This document shows, piece after piece, positions 1 through 8,641 of a DNA stretch of 64,000 nt. Every line of letters starts with the position of its first letter. Position 1 is the stretch's first letter. A program made the translations under genes and the position numbers. The notes beneath the pieces were generated by a model. The model worked only from the letters and a program-made list of their open reading frames with translations, was not told where the DNA came from and ran no database searches. Origin of the DNA: Shinella curvata (lineage in GTDB: Bacteria; Pseudomonadota; Alphaproteobacteria; Rhizobiales; Rhizobiaceae); the NCBI RefSeq assembly GCF_022899935.1, contig NZ_JALJCJ010000005.1:248001-312000 (forward strand). Direction: 5' to 3'.

Positions 1-218
1 AGTTCTTCCAGCGACTGGCCCGACCAGAAAACCTGCTCGAAGCTGTCGAGCTGGCGACGGGCCTTGCCGTAGCTCACCGTCTTGTCGACCACGATGCCCC
101 AGGTCCAGACGGACGCGGCGATCAGGCCGAGCATGACCAGCTTCACGACGAACCCGGCCTGCATGAAGAGACCCCAGAGGGTTACACTGTGCGCGGCATC
201 CAAACCGACTTGTTCCAT
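1..218 (-). CDS. tolQ: TolQ, Tol-Pal proton channel subunit (partial, N-terminus only)
   Basis: TolQ is an inner-membrane subunit of the TolQRA motor that uses the proton motive force to hold the outer membrane inward during division. Only the first 72 codons lie in the window; the gene runs off the left edge. The translated start MEQVGLDAAHSVTLWGLF is followed by a hydrophobic segment (about residues 18-45) and then a SxGKARRQLDSFE stretch typical of rhizobial TolQ. The ATG at 216-218 is the only good start. It follows ybgC on the same strand after a gap of about 310 bases, as in the conserved ruv-ybgC-tol order. Confidence 0.9.
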   Translation of the reverse strand, partial: MEQVGLDAAHSVTLWGLFMQAGFVVKLVMLGLIAASVWTWGIVVDKTVSYGKARRQLDSFEQVFWSGQSLEE

Positions 219-531
219 AGACCTATGTCCCCGAATCCAAACACCCGGCACGGGCCTTTGCGGCTCGAACCGGGTAACATTCACGCCGCACGGTCTCCTG
301 GGAGGTCGAACCCGCATCGGCATTCACAGAAACGCGCGTTGCAGACCAGGATTGTGCCCCACCCGCTTCGCATATCCGTCAAGAATGTCCGGTTGATGCC
401 GCCGGCAGCCATGCCGGTCAAACGCTTACAACCTGCCTTCTTCACGGCAATTTTGGTTAAAGGATGACGTGCAGTGCACAAAATCCTCACCAACCGAGTA
501 AGACATCATTATGGTTAAGGGAGTGTTACCG
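219..531 (-). other. Gene-free stretch upstream of tolQ
   Basis: No credible gene is seen on either strand. It should contain the tolQRA promoter. Read on the minus strand it carries GTAA-N7-TTAA (515-529), one mismatch from the CtrA consensus, but about 300 bases before tolQ, so the assignment is weak. I saw no strong terminator after ybgC, so read-through from ybgC into tolQ is possible. Confidence 0.4.
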
Positions 532-1002
532 CTAATGCGCGCCTGAAACTTCTTGCGCCTTGGCAAGAAAACGCGCCGCAAGTCCGTCCGGCAGGCGCCG
601 CGGCCGGCCTGCGGAATTGATGACCGCGATGATGACACGCGCAGCGATCAGCAATTGCTCGCCGCGCCGGATGTCCTGGTTGAGGATCATCTTCGCCCCG
701 CCCGCCTTTTCAGTGAACGTCTGGATGGTCAGGATATCGTCCATGCGCGCGGGCGCCTTGAAGTCGATCTCCATGCGGTGCACGACGAAAACCAATCCCT
801 CGCGATCCTCTTCCAGAACAAGACTGCCCTGCTCCACGCCGAGAAGACGCAGATAGTCCGTCCGGCCGCGTTCCAGGAAATGCAGGTAGCGGGCGTGATA
901 GACCACACCGGAAAAATCCGTGTCCTCGTAGTAAACCCGCTGCACGAGCCGGTGTCCTGCTTCGGTCAATTCGCCAGAAAGGTGATGGGGGACATTCGTC
1001 AA
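532..1002 (-). CDS. ybgC: YbgC, Tol-Pal-associated acyl-CoA thioesterase
   Basis: Hotdog-fold acyl-CoA thioesterase of 156 residues, the normal family length. The YYEDTDFSG segment (residues 24-32) holds the catalytic Asp region, followed by VVYHARYLHFLERGRTD, the signature of the YbgC/4-hydroxybenzoyl-CoA thioesterase family. I chose a TTG start at 1000-1002 because it overlaps the stop of the upstream Nudix gene and has AAGGAG 8 bases before it; the open frame extends further upstream only inside the Nudix gene. The family is encoded next to tolQ in most proteobacteria and is thought to act on phospholipid acyl chains at the inner membrane. Translation is probably coupled to the Nudix gene. 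Confidence 0.9.
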   Translation of the reverse strand: MTNVPHHLSGELTEAGHRLVQRVYYEDTDFSGVVYHARYLHFLERGRTDYLRLLGVEQGSLVLEEDREGLVFVVHRMEIDFKAPARMDDILTIQTFTEKAGGAKMILNQDIRRGEQLLIAARVIIAVINSAGRPRRLPDGLAARFLAKAQEVSGAH

Positions 1003-1529
1003 GACACGGTCTCCTTCACAGCCAGCAAAGGCAGGCCTTCCCGAACGATGAGATGTTCGGCCGATGCCGGCAGCCGGTCGATGCGGCCTGCGATGAATTG
1101 CGGTTTCAGCCGATTTTCGGTCAGCGTCTCCGGCGTCGCCCGCAACCAGCGGAACTCCACCTCCACACCATCGACGACCCGGTGGACGATGTCCGTCTCG
1201 TGGAACGGAAAGGCCCCGTCCAGCGAGAGCAGGTAGTAGAAGCCGAGTTCGTGCGCGGCATAGCCCTCGTAGGTGAAGAAATTTTCGACCGTCCACACAA
1301 GACGCTCGATACGCGCTTCCCGATGCAGTTCTTCGCGCATTTCGCGCAGAACCGTCTCCTCGGAACTCTCCCCGATCTCCGCACGCCCGCCGGGCAGCGC
1401 CCAGTAGTCATCCTTCGCACCGCGCTGGGCGAGGATGTAGCCGTCGCGGAAGATCAGGCCGGCCACGCGAAAGCTGAAGAGCTGCGGCCTGCGATCGATC
1501 CGGATCATGTGGCGGCCCGGCTCACTCAT
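999..1529 (-). CDS. Nudix hydrolase
   Basis: Hydrolase of nucleoside diphosphates linked to another moiety; substrate not predictable. The Nudix box lies at about residues 48-70 (GRAEIGE...REMREEL), matching Gx5Ex7REUxEE, with His in place of the usual Gly after EEx. The chosen ATG (1527-1529) lies inside the end of ruvB, an 8-base overlap; a TTG two codons upstream is possible. Its stop overlaps the ybgC start. The gene is thus translationally tied to both neighbours and sits between ruvB and ybgC, which are usually adjacent in the genomes I know. A nucleotide-sanitising role beside DNA repair genes is inference only. Confidence 0.85.
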   Translation of the reverse strand: MSEPGRHMIRIDRRPQLFSFRVAGLIFRDGYILAQRGAKDDYWALPGGRAEIGESSEETVLREMREELHREARIERLVWTVENFFTYEGYAAHELGFYYLLSLDGAFPFHETDIVHRVVDGVEVEFRWLRATPETLTENRLKPQFIAGRIDRLPASAEHLIVREGLPLLAVKETVS

Positions 1530-2562
1530 CCTCAAGGCCCAGCCGGAATTGCGTTGCTTCCAGATCCTTCGGCGGCGTCAAACCCATATGCTTCCAGGCA
1601 TTGACCGTCAGCACACGACCGCGCGGCGTGCGCTGGATGAAGCCCTGCTGGATCATGTAGGGCTCGATAATGTCTTCGATGGCGTCGCGCGGCTCGGAAA
1701 GCCCCGCAGCAATGGTTTCGATACCCACGGGACCGCCGCCAAAATTGTGCGCGATCATCGAGAGATAACGCCGGTCGAGCTGATCGAGACCCATATTGTC
1801 TACGAGCAGTCGCGTCAGGGCCTCGTCCGCGATCTTCTGCGTCACCGCTTCCGCCCGCGCCACTTCGGCAAAGTCGCGGACACGGCGCAGGAGACGTCCG
1901 GCGATGCGCGGCGTACCGCGGGCACGCCGCGCAATCTCGCGCGCACCCTCGTCCGTCATCCCGAGGCCCATCAGCCGTGCGCCGCGACGCACGATCGATT
2001 CCAGCTCCTCGACGGTGTAGAAATTCAGTCGTACCGGAATGCCGAAACGGTCACGCAGCGGCGTGGTGAGCAGGCCGAGGCGGGTGGTCGCGGCGACGAG
2101 GGTGAACTTCGACAGGTCGATCTTGACCGAGCGCGCGGCCGGACCTTCGCCGATGATCAGATCGAGCTGGAAATCCTCCATGGCCGGATAGAGGATTTCC
2201 TCGACGGCCGGGTTGAGGCGGTGGATTTCGTCGATGAAAAGCACGTCGCGCTCTTCGAGATTGGTGAGCAGTGCGGCGAGATCGCCGGCCTTGGCGATAA
2301 CAGGGCCTGATGTGGAGCGGAAATTGACGCCGAGTTCCTTCGCCATGATCTGGGCGAGCGTCGTCTTGCCGAGACCCGGCGGACCGACGAAGAGCACATG
2401 GTCGAGCGCCTCGCCGCGGTTCTTCGCGGCCTCGATGAAGATCTTCAGGTTCGCGCGCGCTTCCGCCTGGCCGGTGAAATCGTCCAGCGTCTGCGGCCGC
2501 AGGGCGGTATCGATGTCCTCGCCGCGCTTTTCCGGCGCCAGCAGTCTGTTCTCGTCGCTCAT
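1522..2562 (-). CDS. ruvB: RuvB, Holliday junction branch migration ATPase
   Basis: Hexameric AAA+ motor that, with RuvA, drives branch migration of Holliday junctions in the cytoplasm. The protein has 346 residues, standard length. Walker [10 protein letters not shown] is at 60-68, Walker B with DEIH at 111-114, sensor ATTR at 158-161, the RDRFG segment at about 170-174, and the winged-helix C-terminal domain includes the GGGPVG stretch. It starts 40 bases after ruvA and overlaps the Nudix gene. Highly conserved; identification is secure. Confidence 0.98.
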   Translation of the reverse strand: MSDENRLLAPEKRGEDIDTALRPQTLDDFTGQAEARANLKIFIEAAKNRGEALDHVLFVGPPGLGKTTLAQIMAKELGVNFRSTSGPVIAKAGDLAALLTNLEERDVLFIDEIHRLNPAVEEILYPAMEDFQLDLIIGEGPAARSVKIDLSKFTLVAATTRLGLLTTPLRDRFGIPVRLNFYTVEELESIVRRGARLMGLGMTDEGAREIARRARGTPRIAGRLLRRVRDFAEVARAEAVTQKIADEALTRLLVDNMGLDQLDRRYLSMIAHNFGGGPVGIETIAAGLSEPRDAIEDIIEPYMIQQGFIQRTPRGRVLTVNAWKHMGLTPPKDLEATQFRLGLEDE

Positions 2563-2602
2563 CGCGCCCTAATCCCATTCCCGGCCAAGGAAGGCAACCG
2601 CA

Positions 2603-3220
2603 TCACCGCGACAATTCCTTGAGGCCGAGCCGGATCAGCTTGGCGCTGTCGGCTCCCTCCCCGCCGTTCTTCAACGCCGCCGCGATGGCGTTGGCCGCCT
2701 GATCGCGCGAATAGCCGAGGTTCGTGAGTGCCGACACGGCATCGGAAACCGGGGCGGAGGCCACGCCCTCGCCGAGCTCCTGCTTGAGCCCGATGGAAGC
2801 GGAGGCCTCGCCCGCGAAGGCCGGCGCCTTGTTGCGCAGTTCCGTGATGATGCGCACGGCGACCTTCGGCCCGACGCCCGGCGCCCGCGACACCGCCGTC
2901 TTGTCCTGCAGCGCGATGGCATTGGCGAGCTCCCCCGGCGTCAGCGTCGACAACACGGCCAGCGCCACCTTGGAGCCGACGCCCTGCACGCTCTGCAACA
3001 GCCGGAACCATTCCCGCTCCAGCGCCGTCAGGAAGCCGAACAGGCGGAACTGGTCCTCGCGCACATAGGTCTCGATGAACAGCACCGCCGCCTCGCCGGA
3101 CGAGCCGAGCTTGCCGAGCGTGCGCGCCGAACAATGGGCGACATAGCCGACTCCGTGCACGTCCAGCACCACATGGTCGTCGCCGATCTCGTCTATGGTG
3201 CCTTTGAGTTTGCCGATCAT
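2603..3220 (-). CDS. ruvA: RuvA, Holliday junction DNA-binding protein
   Basis: Tetrameric protein that binds four-way junctions and loads RuvB. It has 205 residues beginning [15 protein letters not shown], an OB-fold N-terminus, two helix-hairpin-helix motifs ([13 protein letters not shown] and [12 protein letters not shown], residues about 73-125), and a C-terminal domain with [15 protein letters not shown] that contacts RuvB. The start at 3218-3220 gives the conserved N-terminus; the frame is open further upstream but that is not used. It begins only 11 bases after the vapC stop, so in this genome ruvAB is downstream of a toxin-antitoxin pair rather than directly after ruvC. Confidence 0.97.
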   Translation of the reverse strand: MIGKLKGTIDEIGDDHVVLDVHGVGYVAHCSARTLGKLGSSGEAAVLFIETYVREDQFRLFGFLTALEREWFRLLQSVQGVGSKVALAVLSTLTPGELANAIALQDKTAVSRAPGVGPKVAVRIITELRNKAPAFAGEASASIGLKQELGEGVASAPVSDAVSALTNLGYSRDQAANAIAAALKNGGEGADSAKLIRLGLKELSR

Positions 3221-3231
3221 GGTGGGGTCCG

Positions 3232-3645
3232 TCAGGGATGAGTTTCGGGAGTGATCAAACGGATCATCGGAAAATACGTTTTGTAGCGCGCGGGATCGCG
3301 CGTCAGCAGAGCATGGCCCCGCACGAGCGCATGCGCTCCGATATAGAAATCCGGCAAAGGCGATCGCTTGTCGCCACCGCCACGCTTGTATTGCAGAAAA
3401 GCCAGGCCTGCGGCATGAGCCGCATCCCAAGGCAAGTCCTCGCGGACGAACGATGTCGGCGAGAGAGCCGCATCGAGTGCGCCGACCGTTGCAAAACCAG
3501 CGGCCATCTCCGCGTAGATCAACGGATTGATCAGAACGTCACCCTCCCGTCGCGCACCGGCGATCGCAAGCAATGACCACTCCTCGAACGCACTGCCGGA
3601 GTGGAAAACATCGATCAGGATATTGGTATCGACGAGCGTCGCCAT
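3232..3645 (-). CDS. vapC: VapC-type PIN-domain ribonuclease toxin
   Basis: PIN-domain endoribonuclease, the toxin of a type II toxin-antitoxin pair, likely cleaving tRNA or rRNA when freed from VapB. The protein has 137 residues. The four acidic positions of the PIN active site are visible: D6 (LVDTNIL), E46 (YAEM), D99 (PDFYIGAHA) and D117 (TRDPARY). It overlaps vapB by one base and is followed 11 bases later by ruvA. All catalytic residues are present, so it looks functional. Location inside the ruv operon is unusual. Confidence 0.93.
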   Translation of the reverse strand: MATLVDTNILIDVFHSGSAFEEWSLLAIAGARREGDVLINPLIYAEMAAGFATVGALDAALSPTSFVREDLPWDAAHAAGLAFLQYKRGGGDKRSPLPDFYIGAHALVRGHALLTRDPARYKTYFPMIRLITPETHP

Positions 3646-3893
3646 CAGTCGCGCAACAGCTTGTAGAAGGCGTCTCCGTCAAGATCGCCGAGGGCCATCG
3701 AGCCTTTGTGGCGGCGAAGATGCTCCATCAGCGCCTGCACATCCCGCTCGCGCTCATCTGCCGAGGGCTCGATCCGGCGCAGCACGGCCGTATCGCCCTG
3801 AAGAACGAACTCCACGTCCGATCCCGGCACAATACCGAGATTGTTCCGCACATTTCGCGGGATCGTCACCTGACCTTTTTCCGTCACACGCAT
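3645..3893 (-). CDS. vapB: VapB-type antitoxin, AbrB/SpoVT fold
   Basis: Antitoxin and autorepressor partner of the downstream VapC. It has 82 residues: an AbrB-like swapped-hairpin DNA-binding domain at residues 1-45 (RVTEKGQVTIPRNVRNNLGI) and an acidic C-terminal tail (about 46-82) that would wrap the toxin. The ATG at 3891-3893 lies directly behind a perfect inverted repeat, and GAGG inside that repeat is the likely ribosome binding site. The stop TGA shares one base with the vapC ATG, the usual arrangement for these pairs. Confidence 0.93.
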   Translation of the reverse strand: MRVTEKGQVTIPRNVRNNLGIVPGSDVEFVLQGDTAVLRRIEPSADERERDVQALMEHLRRHKGSMALGDLDGDAFYKLLRD

Positions 3894-3894
3894 G

Positions 3895-3915
3895 GTAATA
3901 CCTCTGCAGTATTAC
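3895..3915 (-). promoter_or_regulatory. Probable VapB(C) operator: GTAATAC-7 nt-GTATTAC
   Basis: A perfect 7-base inverted repeat with a 7-base spacer ends one base before the vapB ATG. This is where AbrB-type antitoxins usually bind to repress their own operon. The repeat covers the ribosome binding site and may overlap a -10-like TAATAC element. If it acts as promoter/operator it would also control ruvA and ruvB downstream. Confidence 0.65.
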
Positions 3916-3948
3916 TTATCGCCACGATCAGAACAAGTCAAGAACAAA

Positions 3949-4461
3949 TCAGCCCACGAGCTTGGCGAGACGGCCGGAGAGGCCTTGGCGGTTATGGGCG
4001 TGGCAGATGGCGATGGCGAGCGCATCGGCGGCGTCGTTGCCCACGAATGTCGCCTTCGGCATCAGCACCTTCAGCATCATGTGGATCTGCTGCTTCTCAC
4101 CATGGCCGACACCGATGACGGCCTTCTTCACGGCATTCGGCGCATATTCGGCGACACGAAGGCCGGCACGAGCGGGCACAAGCATCGCGATGCCGCGGGC
4201 CTGGCCGAGCTTCAGCGTAGCAGTCGCATCCTTGTTGACGAAGGTCTGCTCGACAGCCGCTTCCTGCGGCTGGTAGCTGTGCATGATGTCGGCAAGGCCA
4301 TCATGCAGTTGGCAGAGCCGCGAGGCGAGATCCATGTCGCCATCTGACGTCACGGTGCCTGAGGCGACGAAGCGCAGCGAGTTGCCAAGCGTCTCGATGA
4401 TGCCCCAGCCGGTGCGGCGAAGCCCCGGGTCGATGCCGATGATGCGAATCGTTTCCTGCAT
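3949..4461 (-). CDS. ruvC: RuvC, crossover junction endonuclease
   Basis: Dimeric resolvase that cuts Holliday junctions processed by RuvAB. The protein has 170 residues with an RNase H-like fold; the acidic catalytic tetrad is visible as D11 (GIDPG), E71 (AVEQTFVN), D143 and D146 (GNDAADALA). The ATG at 4459-4461 gives the canonical N-terminus. It is first in the ruv operon and is separated from ruvA by vapBC. Confidence 0.97.
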   Translation of the reverse strand: MQETIRIIGIDPGLRRTGWGIIETLGNSLRFVASGTVTSDGDMDLASRLCQLHDGLADIMHSYQPQEAAVEQTFVNKDATATLKLGQARGIAMLVPARAGLRVAEYAPNAVKKAVIGVGHGEKQQIHMMLKVLMPKATFVGNDAADALAIAICHAHNRQGLSGRLAKLVG

Positions 4462-4620
4462 GCAAAAATCCTAACCCTGTCCAGCGGACCCTGCCAGCGA
4501 AATGTGAACAAAACAAAAACATCGACAACGGCGCGAGAAAACCCATTGCGGCTTTATTGGATTTCGCAAAATTGAACCTACATGGGAGGACGATCAAATT
4601 CCCTTACAAAGGCCGCTCCA

Positions 4621-5622
4621 ATGGTGCCCTTCTCCATCCTCGATCTGTCCCCGGTCATCGAAGGCGGCACCGTCGCCCAGTCGCTGGCCAATTCCCGCCG
4701 CCTCGCGCAGGAAGCGGAAGCCCTCGGCTACAAGCGTTTCTGGCTTGCCGAACATCATGGTATGCGCGGCATTGCCAGCGCCGCCACCTCACTCGTCATC
4801 CAGCATGTCGCCGCCGGCACGGAGAAGATCCGCGTCGGCTCCGGCGGCATCATGCTGCCGAACCATTCGCCGCTGGTCATTGCCGAGCAGTTCGGCACGC
4901 TGGCGGCGCTTTTCCCTGACCGCATCGATCTCGGCCTCGGCCGTGCACCCGGCACCGACATGCGCACCGCGCAGGCGCTGCGCCGCAATCTCGACAGCGG
5001 TGCCGAAAACTTCCCGCAGGATGTCATCGAGCTGATGCAGTTGATGGGCCCGCCAAGCCCGCAGCAAAAGGTCGTCGCGGTCCCCGGCACCAACAGCAAC
5101 GTTCCGGTCTGGCTGCTCGGCTCGAGCCACTATTCCGCGCATCTGGCCGGCATGCTCGGCCTGCCCTTCGCCTTCGCCTCGCATTTTGCACCCGACATGC
5201 TGCTCTCGGCGCTTGAGATCTACCGCGAACGCTTCACGCCCTCGCAATATCTCGACAGGCCGCATGCCATGGTCGGCGTCATGGGGGCCGCGGCCGATAC
5301 GGATGCGGAGGCCAACCACATCTTCACCTCCATGCAGCAATCCTTCGTGCGCCTGCGCCGCGGCACGCCGGATGCGTTTCCGCCGCCGGTCGACAACATG
5401 GATGGCTTCTGGAACGAGCAGGAGCGGATCATGGTCGAACATACGCTGCAATATGCCGTGGTCGGCGGTCTGCAGACGATCCAGGCCCGCATCGCCGATT
5501 TCCTCGACCTCACCAAGGCCGACGAACTGATCATCTCCATGCCGATCTACGACATGGACGCAAGGCTGAAATCCGTGCAGCTTTTCGCAGAGGCGCAGCA
5601 GAGCCTCTCGTTCGCCGCCTGA
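4621..5622 (+). CDS. LLM-class flavin-dependent oxidoreductase, YhbW-like
   Basis: Luciferase-like monooxygenase (bacterial luciferase alpha/beta fold, FMN-dependent), cytoplasmic, substrate unknown. It resembles the E. coli YhbW type: FSILDLSP at the N-terminus, [47 protein letters not shown] and [12 protein letters not shown] occur in order. I use the ATG at 4621, which matches the family N-terminus; an in-frame ATG at 4582 would add 13 residues. It is a single-gene unit divergent from ruvC and convergent with yebC, ending at a shared terminator. Confidence 0.88.
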   Translation: MVPFSILDLSPVIEGGTVAQSLANSRRLAQEAEALGYKRFWLAEHHGMRGIASAATSLVIQHVAAGTEKIRVGSGGIMLPNHSPLVIAEQFGTLAALFPDRIDLGLGRAPGTDMRTAQALRRNLDSGAENFPQDVIELMQLMGPPSPQQKVVAVPGTNSNVPVWLLGSSHYSAHLAGMLGLPFAFASHFAPDMLLSALEIYRERFTPSQYLDRPHAMVGVMGAAADTDAEANHIFTSMQQSFVRLRRGTPDAFPPPVDNMDGFWNEQERIMVEHTLQYAVVGGLQTIQARIADFLDLTKADELIISMPIYDMDARLKSVQLFAEAQQSLSFAA

Positions 5623-5624
5623 AT

Positions 5625-5662
5625 GAAAAAGGCCGGGCGCCCATGGGACGCCCGGCCTTTTC
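5625..5662. terminator. Bidirectional intrinsic terminator
   Basis: AAAAAGGCCGGGCG and its complement flank an 8-10 base loop, giving A-tract, GC stem and T-tract on both strands. It lies between the convergent oxidoreductase and yebC genes. Confidence 0.85.
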
Positions 5663-5682
5663 AATGCAGATGACCCGGCCGA

Positions 5683-6429
5683 TCAGGCCGAAAGCTTGGC
5701 CATGACCTCGTCGGAGACTTCGAAGTTCGAATAGACGTTCTGCACGTCGTCATCGTCTTCCAGCGTGTCGATGAGCTTCATCAGCGACTGTGCCTTTTCC
5801 TCGTCGACCGGCACGGTGTTCTGCGCCTTCCAGATCGCCTTGACGGTCTCGGCTTCACCGAGCTTGTCTTCGAGCGCCTTGGACACGTCGCCGATATCCT
5901 CGAAACCGCAGATGATCGTGTGGCCGTCCTCGTCCGTCGTCACGTCTTCGGCGCCGGCATCGATGGCGGCTTCCATGACGGCATCGGCGGAGCCGACCGA
6001 CAGCTTGTAGGTGATCTCGCCGACGCGGTCGAAGGAGAATGACACCGAACCGGTTTCACCCAGCGCGCCACCAGCCTTGGAGAAGGTCGAGCGGACGGAG
6101 GACGCGGTGCGGTTGCGATTGTCGGTCAGCGCCTCGACGATGACGGCGACGCCGCCCGGACCGTAACCCTCGTAGCGGACTTCTTCGTAGTTCTCGCCAT
6201 CGGCGCCGGACGCCTTCTTGACGGCGCGCTCGATATTGTCCTTGGGCATGGACTGCGCCTTGGCGTTCTGGATCGCCAGACGCAGGCGGGCATTCATGGC
6301 CGGGTCGGGCAGACCGGTCTTGGCCGCAACCGTGATTTCACGGGCGAGCTTGGAGAACATTTTCGACCGCACGGAATCCTGTTTTCCCTTGCGGTGCATG
6401 ATATTCTTGAACTGTGAATGGCCAGCCAT
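5683..6429 (-). CDS. yebC: YebC/PmpR family regulator
   Basis: Cytoplasmic protein of the YebC/PmpR/TACO1 family: described as transcriptional regulator and, in several organisms, as a factor aiding translation of difficult motifs. It has 248 residues. The start [18 protein letters not shown] is the family signature, with [26 protein letters not shown] and the acidic C-terminal half ([23 protein letters not shown]) also present. It is encoded singly, near ruvC as in many proteobacteria. Confidence 0.95.
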   Translation of the reverse strand: MAGHSQFKNIMHRKGKQDSVRSKMFSKLAREITVAAKTGLPDPAMNARLRLAIQNAKAQSMPKDNIERAVKKASGADGENYEEVRYEGYGPGGVAVIVEALTDNRNRTASSVRSTFSKAGGALGETGSVSFSFDRVGEITYKLSVGSADAVMEAAIDAGAEDVTTDEDGHTIICGFEDIGDVSKALEDKLGEAETVKAIWKAQNTVPVDEEKAQSLMKLIDTLEDDDDVQNVYSNFEVSDEVMAKLSA

Positions 6430-6571
6430 GGCACCCCTGTCTCGATTTTGGCGCCCCTTTTCGGGTCGCCGTTCACTTCATGAGGCCTGCGAGCGCGGAA
6501 CGCACCAGCCTGCTGCCCCGATTTTTGGAATGCCGCCTTATAATTTCATTGTCGCGCGGCGTCCAGCACCT

Positions 6572-7072
6572 TCAATCGGCTCGAATGCGCGCACGGCTAA
6601 GCAGGAAGGAATGGCCGTCATCGCGCTCGCAGGTCAGTCCTGTCCGTTCCGAATAGCAGGTGAAGGGGCCTGCCGACCAGGTTTCACCGTAATCGACGGT
6701 CCGGTCGCCGCCGCAGCAGCCCTGATCACCGACATTGGAAAGGATCACCGCCTTGCCGCTGCGCCCGAGCGTCGCGCGCACATATTTCGGCTCGATGCGA
6801 TCACAGGAGAGCTCAGGTCCGCCATCGGCGGGCTGGTACACGGCCGTCCCGCCCGGCGGAATATAGATGCACCCGATGTTGCCCGACGGCATGACGAAGG
6901 TTTCCGCAACGCCGAGGGTGCGCACGGGCAGCTTTTCGATGGGCTTGGTTTCCGTCTGTTTCTGCTGCGGCTTTCCGGTCTCGGCTCCCGGGCCGCCCGG
7001 CGTCGGCGCACTGCTGGCGAAAGCCACGGCGCAGGAGAACAGGATGGCACAGGCGGCAACAGGAAATCGCAT
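6572..7072 (-). CDS. Secreted hypothetical protein, DUF6636-like
   Basis: Unknown function. 166 residues with a signal peptide (about 1-20, ending AFASSA), a Pro/Gln/Lys-rich linker and a small Cys-rich domain (SGNIGCIY, ELSCDR, GDQGCCGGD, FTCYSERTGLTC, GHSFLLSRARI). The pattern of a GNIGC motif plus a C-terminal GHSF stretch resembles DUF6636. It starts 13 bases after the upstream MBL-fold gene, so the two exported proteins are likely co-transcribed. Confidence 0.75.
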   Translation of the reverse strand: MRFPVAACAILFSCAVAFASSAPTPGGPGAETGKPQQKQTETKPIEKLPVRTLGVAETFVMPSGNIGCIYIPPGGTAVYQPADGGPELSCDRIEPKYVRATLGRSGKAVILSNVGDQGCCGGDRTVDYGETWSAGPFTCYSERTGLTCERDDGHSFLLSRARIRAD

Positions 7073-7085
7073 CGAAAACTCCGGA

Positions 7086-7922
7086 TCAGACGCCGGAGAG
7101 AATATGAACCGTCGGCCGTTTCGGCAAGTTGCGGATGGAAACCGTGATCGTCGCGCTATCGCTCGTCACCGCATCGAACCCCTTGCCGAACATCGACAGG
7201 AAATGGCTGATCGGCGGGCCGCGCCGGTGCATGGGCAGAATGAGGGCCGAGCGCAGCCGCTGCACCACGCGGCTCATGCTCTCGGCTCCCATGGTCAGTC
7301 CGCCATCGACCGGCACCATCAGAACGTCGAGCCGGCCGATCTGCGCATATTGTTTTTCGGTGAGTTCATGATGCAGATGACCGAGGTGACCAATGCAAAG
7401 GCCCGCCACCTCGAAGATGAAGATGGAATTTCCGTTCGGCTCCATCGCCCCGCCCCACCCGCGAATATCCGTCGGCACGTTGCGGATATAGGTATCGCCG
7501 ACCACGACGTCGTGGTCTGCTCCCTCCGCAGAACCATCCTCCCAACCGTGCAGGACATGGTCGATGCCGGGATCGGGACTGAGCGTATAATGGCTGGCAT
7601 GAGCCTTGTTCATCGTCACGACGGTCGGCAGCGCCGGCGGCTTGAACCATCCGTTGTAGTCCGTGGCGATCGTTACGCCCGCAGGCGTCTCGATGAAAAA
7701 GGTGGAATGGCCGATATAGGTGATGCGAACCTCCTCGTCCCCCTTCGCCTGCACCCGAAGAGCCGGTAGCGCCGAAAGGGCAGCGAAGGTGACCGAGGGC
7801 AGCGAACGGGCGATCATCTGGCACTGGCTGACCGGCGTTTCGGTCTGCGCGAAGGCGGGTCGCGGCGCGGTGACGGCCGCAAGAACGGCAAGCAGCAACG
7901 GAATGAAGAGGAGATGCGGCAT
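7086..7922 (-). CDS. Secreted MBL-fold metallohydrolase, UlaG-like
   Basis: 278 residues with a clear signal peptide (1-25, ending AFA-Q), so periplasmic. The fold is metallo-beta-lactamase: YIGHSTFFIET with D88 nearby, NKAHASHYT in place of the usual HxHxDH, GHLGH, MVPVDGG and LPMHRRG. The HxHxDH motif is weak (AHASHY), so full di-metal activity is uncertain. Substrate unknown; UlaG-type proteins act on lactones or phosphodiesters. It forms a two-gene unit with the DUF6636-like gene. Confidence 0.82.
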   Translation of the reverse strand: MPHLLFIPLLLAVLAAVTAPRPAFAQTETPVSQCQMIARSLPSVTFAALSALPALRVQAKGDEEVRITYIGHSTFFIETPAGVTIATDYNGWFKPPALPTVVTMNKAHASHYTLSPDPGIDHVLHGWEDGSAEGADHDVVVGDTYIRNVPTDIRGWGGAMEPNGNSIFIFEVAGLCIGHLGHLHHELTEKQYAQIGRLDVLMVPVDGGLTMGAESMSRVVQRLRSALILPMHRRGPPISHFLSMFGKGFDAVTSDSATITVSIRNLPKRPTVHILSGV

Positions 7923-8090
7923 CTGCGGCTCCGTTCATCGGTCGGCCGCGACTATGCACCCATGCCCCTGACGGGTCGAGGCACGCCACGGCACGAGGCG
8001 ATCACGATCGGTTGAGCGGCTGTGATTGGAACCTTGCCCGCCCTCTCACGTTAGCCCGACCATCAACGTCAACGCTTGAGAGGAATATCC

Positions 8091-8627
8091 ATGTCCAGTC
8101 TCACCCGTGCCCGAGAAAATCCCAAGGAGCAGCTTTTCGACGAGATCGACCGCATCCATGCCGGCATGCTCGGCATCGAGGGTGCCCATATGCATATGCA
8201 GCCGATGGCGCCGCAACTCGACCGGCAGGCTGCAACGATCTGGTTCTTCACCAAGACGGATGCGGAGATCGCCGAAGCTGTCGTACCCGGCTCTCGCGCG
8301 CATTTCTGCGTCGTCGGCAAGGACCACGACTATCATGCCTGCATAGCAGGCCGGATCATGGTGCGCAGGGATCCGGCAAAAATCGATGAATACTGGAGCT
8401 CAGTGGTCGAAGCCTGGTTCGATCATGGCAAGGACGATCCGTATCTGACCATGCTGGCGCTGGAGATCGAGGACGTCGAAATCTGGGCCTCGACCGGCAG
8501 CAAGCTGAAATTCGGCTGGGAGATCGCCAAGGCCAACTTCAATCCGGAAGACGAGCCCGACGTCGGCGTTCGCACGCATCTCAACCTGACCGGCGGATCC
8601 GCCGATCACCTGCGTCACATGCTCTGA
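8091..8627 (+). CDS. General-stress FMN-binding split-barrel protein
   Basis: Pyridoxamine 5'-phosphate oxidase-like split barrel of the general stress protein 26 type, binding FMN or FAD; physiological substrate unknown. 178 residues. The stretches TIWFFTKTD, RAHFCVVGKDHDYHACIAGR, WFDHGKDDPYLTMLALE and DVEIWASTGSKLKFGW are typical. The ATG at 8091 has GAGAGGAA 6-8 bases upstream; a TTG at 8076 is less likely. Encoded alone, divergent from the secreted MBL gene. Confidence 0.85.
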   Translation: MSSLTRARENPKEQLFDEIDRIHAGMLGIEGAHMHMQPMAPQLDRQAATIWFFTKTDAEIAEAVVPGSRAHFCVVGKDHDYHACIAGRIMVRRDPAKIDEYWSSVVEAWFDHGKDDPYLTMLALEIEDVEIWASTGSKLKFGWEIAKANFNPEDEPDVGVRTHLNLTGGSADHLRHML

Positions 8628-8641
8628 CGTCGCAGAAGCGC

